A stretch of DNA of 64,000 nucleotides from JALOAT01 sp041687015 (GTDB lineage Bacteria > Pseudomonadota > Gammaproteobacteria > Thiohalomonadales > Thiohalomonadaceae): the NCBI GenBank assembly GCA_041687015.1, contig JAWLCT010000009.1:1-64000 (forward strand), in the 5' to 3' direction. Made by a program: the position numbers and the translations under genes. The notes beneath the pieces are model-generated. The model had not been told where the DNA came from and searched no databases. It saw nothing but the letters and a program-made list of their open reading frames with translations. Positions 62,465 to 64,000 of this stretch are shown piece after piece. Every line of letters starts with the position of its first letter. The stretch's first letter is position 1.

Positions 62465-64000
62465 TTGCGATGGGGATTGGATTTCGGGCAGACACTGAGG
62501 CGCGCCCTGCTGGGGCTGTGCGCTTTCGTTCCGCTCGTCCTTCCCATTGAGCAGGCGCTCGGCGCCATGCCGGGGAGCTGTACGCCGGATGCGGGCGTGG
62601 CGTTCATCGAACACGACTTGAGCATCAGCTGGTGCGAGCTGTGCGGCGAGGGCGAGGTCCACCTCAGCATCAGCAACCCCCTTGGCGTGGACCTCACCAA
62701 TCTCACCGTGCGTGAGGATCTGCGGGTGTCCGGTCTCACCTACGTGCCGGGGTCTACCCGGTTCGTGGGCACCTATGTGATCGCGCCTGGGGCGTTCGAA
62801 CCGACGGTCAGCGGCACCAACAATTCCGTACTCACCTGGTCGTTCGGTGGTTTCGAATTGCCGGGTCCGAAAAAACCCAGCCAGTCCAACCGGCACAGCC
62901 GCCTGGACATCACGTTCAAAGTCCGGCGCGACGCCGGGCTCAGTGACGAAGGCCTGGTGCTGGCCGATCGTCGCGTTCGCGGCACGCTCAGCTATCGCTC
63001 CAGCTGTGATGCCTTCCTGCAGACCGAAAGTACTGCGCTCGAAGAGCTGCCTATCCGCCAACCCATTCCGCGCGTCATCAAGACCGGGCGCAACGTCGAT
63101 GCGGCGCAGGGCAGCTGGTCGGATCCGGTCTACGGCAACATCAACGACGACCTGATCTGGCGCATCGAGATCCGCAACAGCGGCCTGGCGCCCATGCAGG
63201 ACATTCTCGTGAGCGATGCCATGGGTCCGGGCAATTTCCTGATCAATTACGCGTGTCCCACCAATACCACCGCAGCGGCAGTGGCCAGCAACAACGGTGT
63301 GGCACCGGGAGGTTCGCCCTGCCGCACGGTCGGGCCTACCACGTCCATCAGCGATTTCGTCGTGGATGATCCTTTCGGCAATCCCGGCAACGACGAACCG
63401 ACCACCTATGTGGATGCTCCCGCCTCCGGCAGTGCCTACGTGTACCTGGTGGGTAAGGCGACCAGCTCGTGCAACAACCGCACGAATACGGCCAGCGGGC
63501 TGGAATGGGGTTGTGAAATCGACAACCCTGACGGCGGGATCAGCGTTCCGGCAAGCACGAGGGGGGTGACGCCCTCCGTGACACTTTCGGATTCGGCCCT
63601 TTTCAGCACCGTCGTGGGCAATGGCGACCTGCAGGTGCAACGGCAGATCAGGGGCACCAATTTTTCACAACCGGTAGGCAGCAAGGGGACCGTGCGCCTT
63701 ACCCTCACCAACAACACCGGCGGCACGGTCAAGAACATCAAGCTGAAGGACCTGTTGCCGGCGGAATATGTCGTGGACCCGACCTTCACCCCCACGGTGA
63801 GCATCGATCCGGCCTACGGTAATTACGCGGGCATGACCGACCGGATTACCTGGACCAACCCGGTGCCGGGGACCTTTCCACTCAGCACGGCGGATCCGGC
63901 ACTGCCGCTCGGCAATACCACACCCGAGTTCGAGCTGTGGAGCAGCACGGTGCACCCGAACTATCCCGACCAGCGCAACCTGCTGCGTCACGGTGACCGG
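62465..64000 (+). CDS. Large secreted repeat protein (DUF11/fimbrial isopeptide-like), N-terminal part
   Basis: The frame is open from TTG 62465 (AAGGA seven bases upstream) to the last base, 512 codons without a stop, so the gene runs off the right edge. It opens with a basic/hydrophobic signal sequence (RRALLGLCAFVPLVLPIEQALGA). The mature part is beta-rich and made of units with DUF11-like phrases: VHLSISNPLGVDLTNLTV, DDLIWRIEIRNSGLAPMQDI and GTVRLTLTNNTGGTVKNIKL. Several cysteines (SCTPD, WCELCGEG) lie near the start. Such proteins are usually very long surface or exported adhesin-type proteins. It follows the envelope-complex operon by 189 bases. Confidence 0.8.
   Translation, partial: MRWGLDFGQTLRRALLGLCAFVPLVLPIEQALGAMPGSCTPDAGVAFIEHDLSISWCELCGEGEVHLSISNPLGVDLTNLTVREDLRVSGLTYVPGSTRFVGTYVIAPGAFEPTVSGTNNSVLTWSFGGFELPGPKKPSQSNRHSRLDITFKVRRDAGLSDEGLVLADRRVRGTLSYRSSCDAFLQTESTALEELPIRQPIPRVIKTGRNVDAAQGSWSDPVYGNINDDLIWRIEIRNSGLAPMQDILVSDAMGPGNFLINYACPTNTTAAAVASNNGVAPGGSPCRTVGPTTSISDFVVDDPFGNPGNDEPTTYVDAPASGSAYVYLVGKATSSCNNRTNTASGLEWGCEIDNPDGGISVPASTRGVTPSVTLSDSALFSTVVGNGDLQVQRQIRGTNFSQPVGSKGTVRLTLTNNTGGTVKNIKLKDLLPAEYVVDPTFTPTVSIDPAYGNYAGMTDRITWTNPVPGTFPLSTADPALPLGNTTPEFELWSSTVHPNYPDQRNLLRHGDR

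Noticed and set aside
62438..63640. Open frame of 400 codons on the minus strand
   Set aside because: Antisense to the large secreted protein. The plus-strand frame has a signal peptide, ribosome site and beta-repeat content; this one has none.

Overview
The window is GC-rich, densely coded chromosomal DNA, most likely from a gammaproteobacterium. This rests on a YoaA-type helicase, an RlmA-type rRNA methyltransferase, a bTHX-type ribosomal peptide, a subtilase with a GlyGly-CTERM-like tail, REP-like palindromes of the kind common in Gammaproteobacteria, a BtuB/BtuF/BtuM-like/Cob salvage cluster and an AB-fused Mrp antiporter. Genus cannot be fixed from the sequence. The Mrp operon, aa3-type oxidase and periplasmic rhodanese would fit an aerobic, possibly salt-tolerant chemotroph, but that is inference. 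I saw no rRNA, tRNA, CRISPR array, prophage or intact insertion sequence.

Layout. 1-2.5 kb: right end of a Wadjet (JetABCD/MksBEFG-type) plasmid-defence operon, with jetC cut by the window edge and jetD complete. 2.6-6.1 kb: LemA, a GIDE-domain membrane protein with an EF-hand loop, and a GlyGly-CTERM-like subtilase. 6.1-12.9 kb: a membrane protein, a fused phosphotransferase/P-loop kinase, a small nuclease-like hypothetical, yoaA, the 33-residue bTHX gene and a glucan phosphorylase. 13.1-21.5 kb: a six-gene Mrp Na+/H+ antiporter operon followed by a P-type cation ATPase. 21.6-27.3 kb: a diguanylate cyclase, a GNAT enzyme, YbaK, an FHA-adenylate cyclase protein, a small coiled-coil membrane protein and a large M48-like protein whose HExxH is gone. 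27.4-29.0 kb: a periplasmic rhodanese and an orphan PhnD-like binding protein. 29.05-29.76 kb: a cluster of REP-like palindromes and 89-bp direct repeats. 29.8-33.6 kb: a flavodoxin-like reductase, a membrane protein/VWA lipoprotein pair closed by a strong terminator, a frameshifted DUF559 relic and a cytochrome c'-like protein. 33.8-40.8 kb: a HemJ/CopD-like protein, a DUF2231 protein, the aa3 oxidase (subunit II with cytochrome c, subunits I and III fused) and transporters. 40.9-44.2 kb: a P-loop kinase, a GGDEF-EAL protein and an HDOD protein. 44.2-52.6 kb: rlmA and a cobalamin uptake/salvage operon behind a clear cobalamin riboswitch. 52.8-62.3 kb: a nine-gene operon for an ExbB/ExbD/TonB-like energised envelope complex with very large TPR proteins. 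62.5 kb to the right edge: start of a large secreted repeat protein.

How the parts work together. The riboswitch-led operon provides B12 capture at the outer membrane (BtuB), periplasmic binding (BtuF), inner-membrane passage (a BtuM-like protein with a single cysteine, in place of the BtuCD ABC transporter) and lower-ligand/nucleotide-loop assembly (CobU, CobT, CobS, CobQ). The Mrp complex and the oxidase are both proton/sodium-linked membrane machines. The 52.8-62.3 kb operon has the parts of a proton-driven trans-envelope machine similar in composition to the Agl/Glt systems of myxobacteria. Its two ExbD subunits differ at the proton-carrying position (Asn versus Asp), and it lies next to a secreted surface-type protein. 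It is the best candidate here for an undescribed system. The BtuM-like gene, the dead M48 protein and the VWA pair come next.
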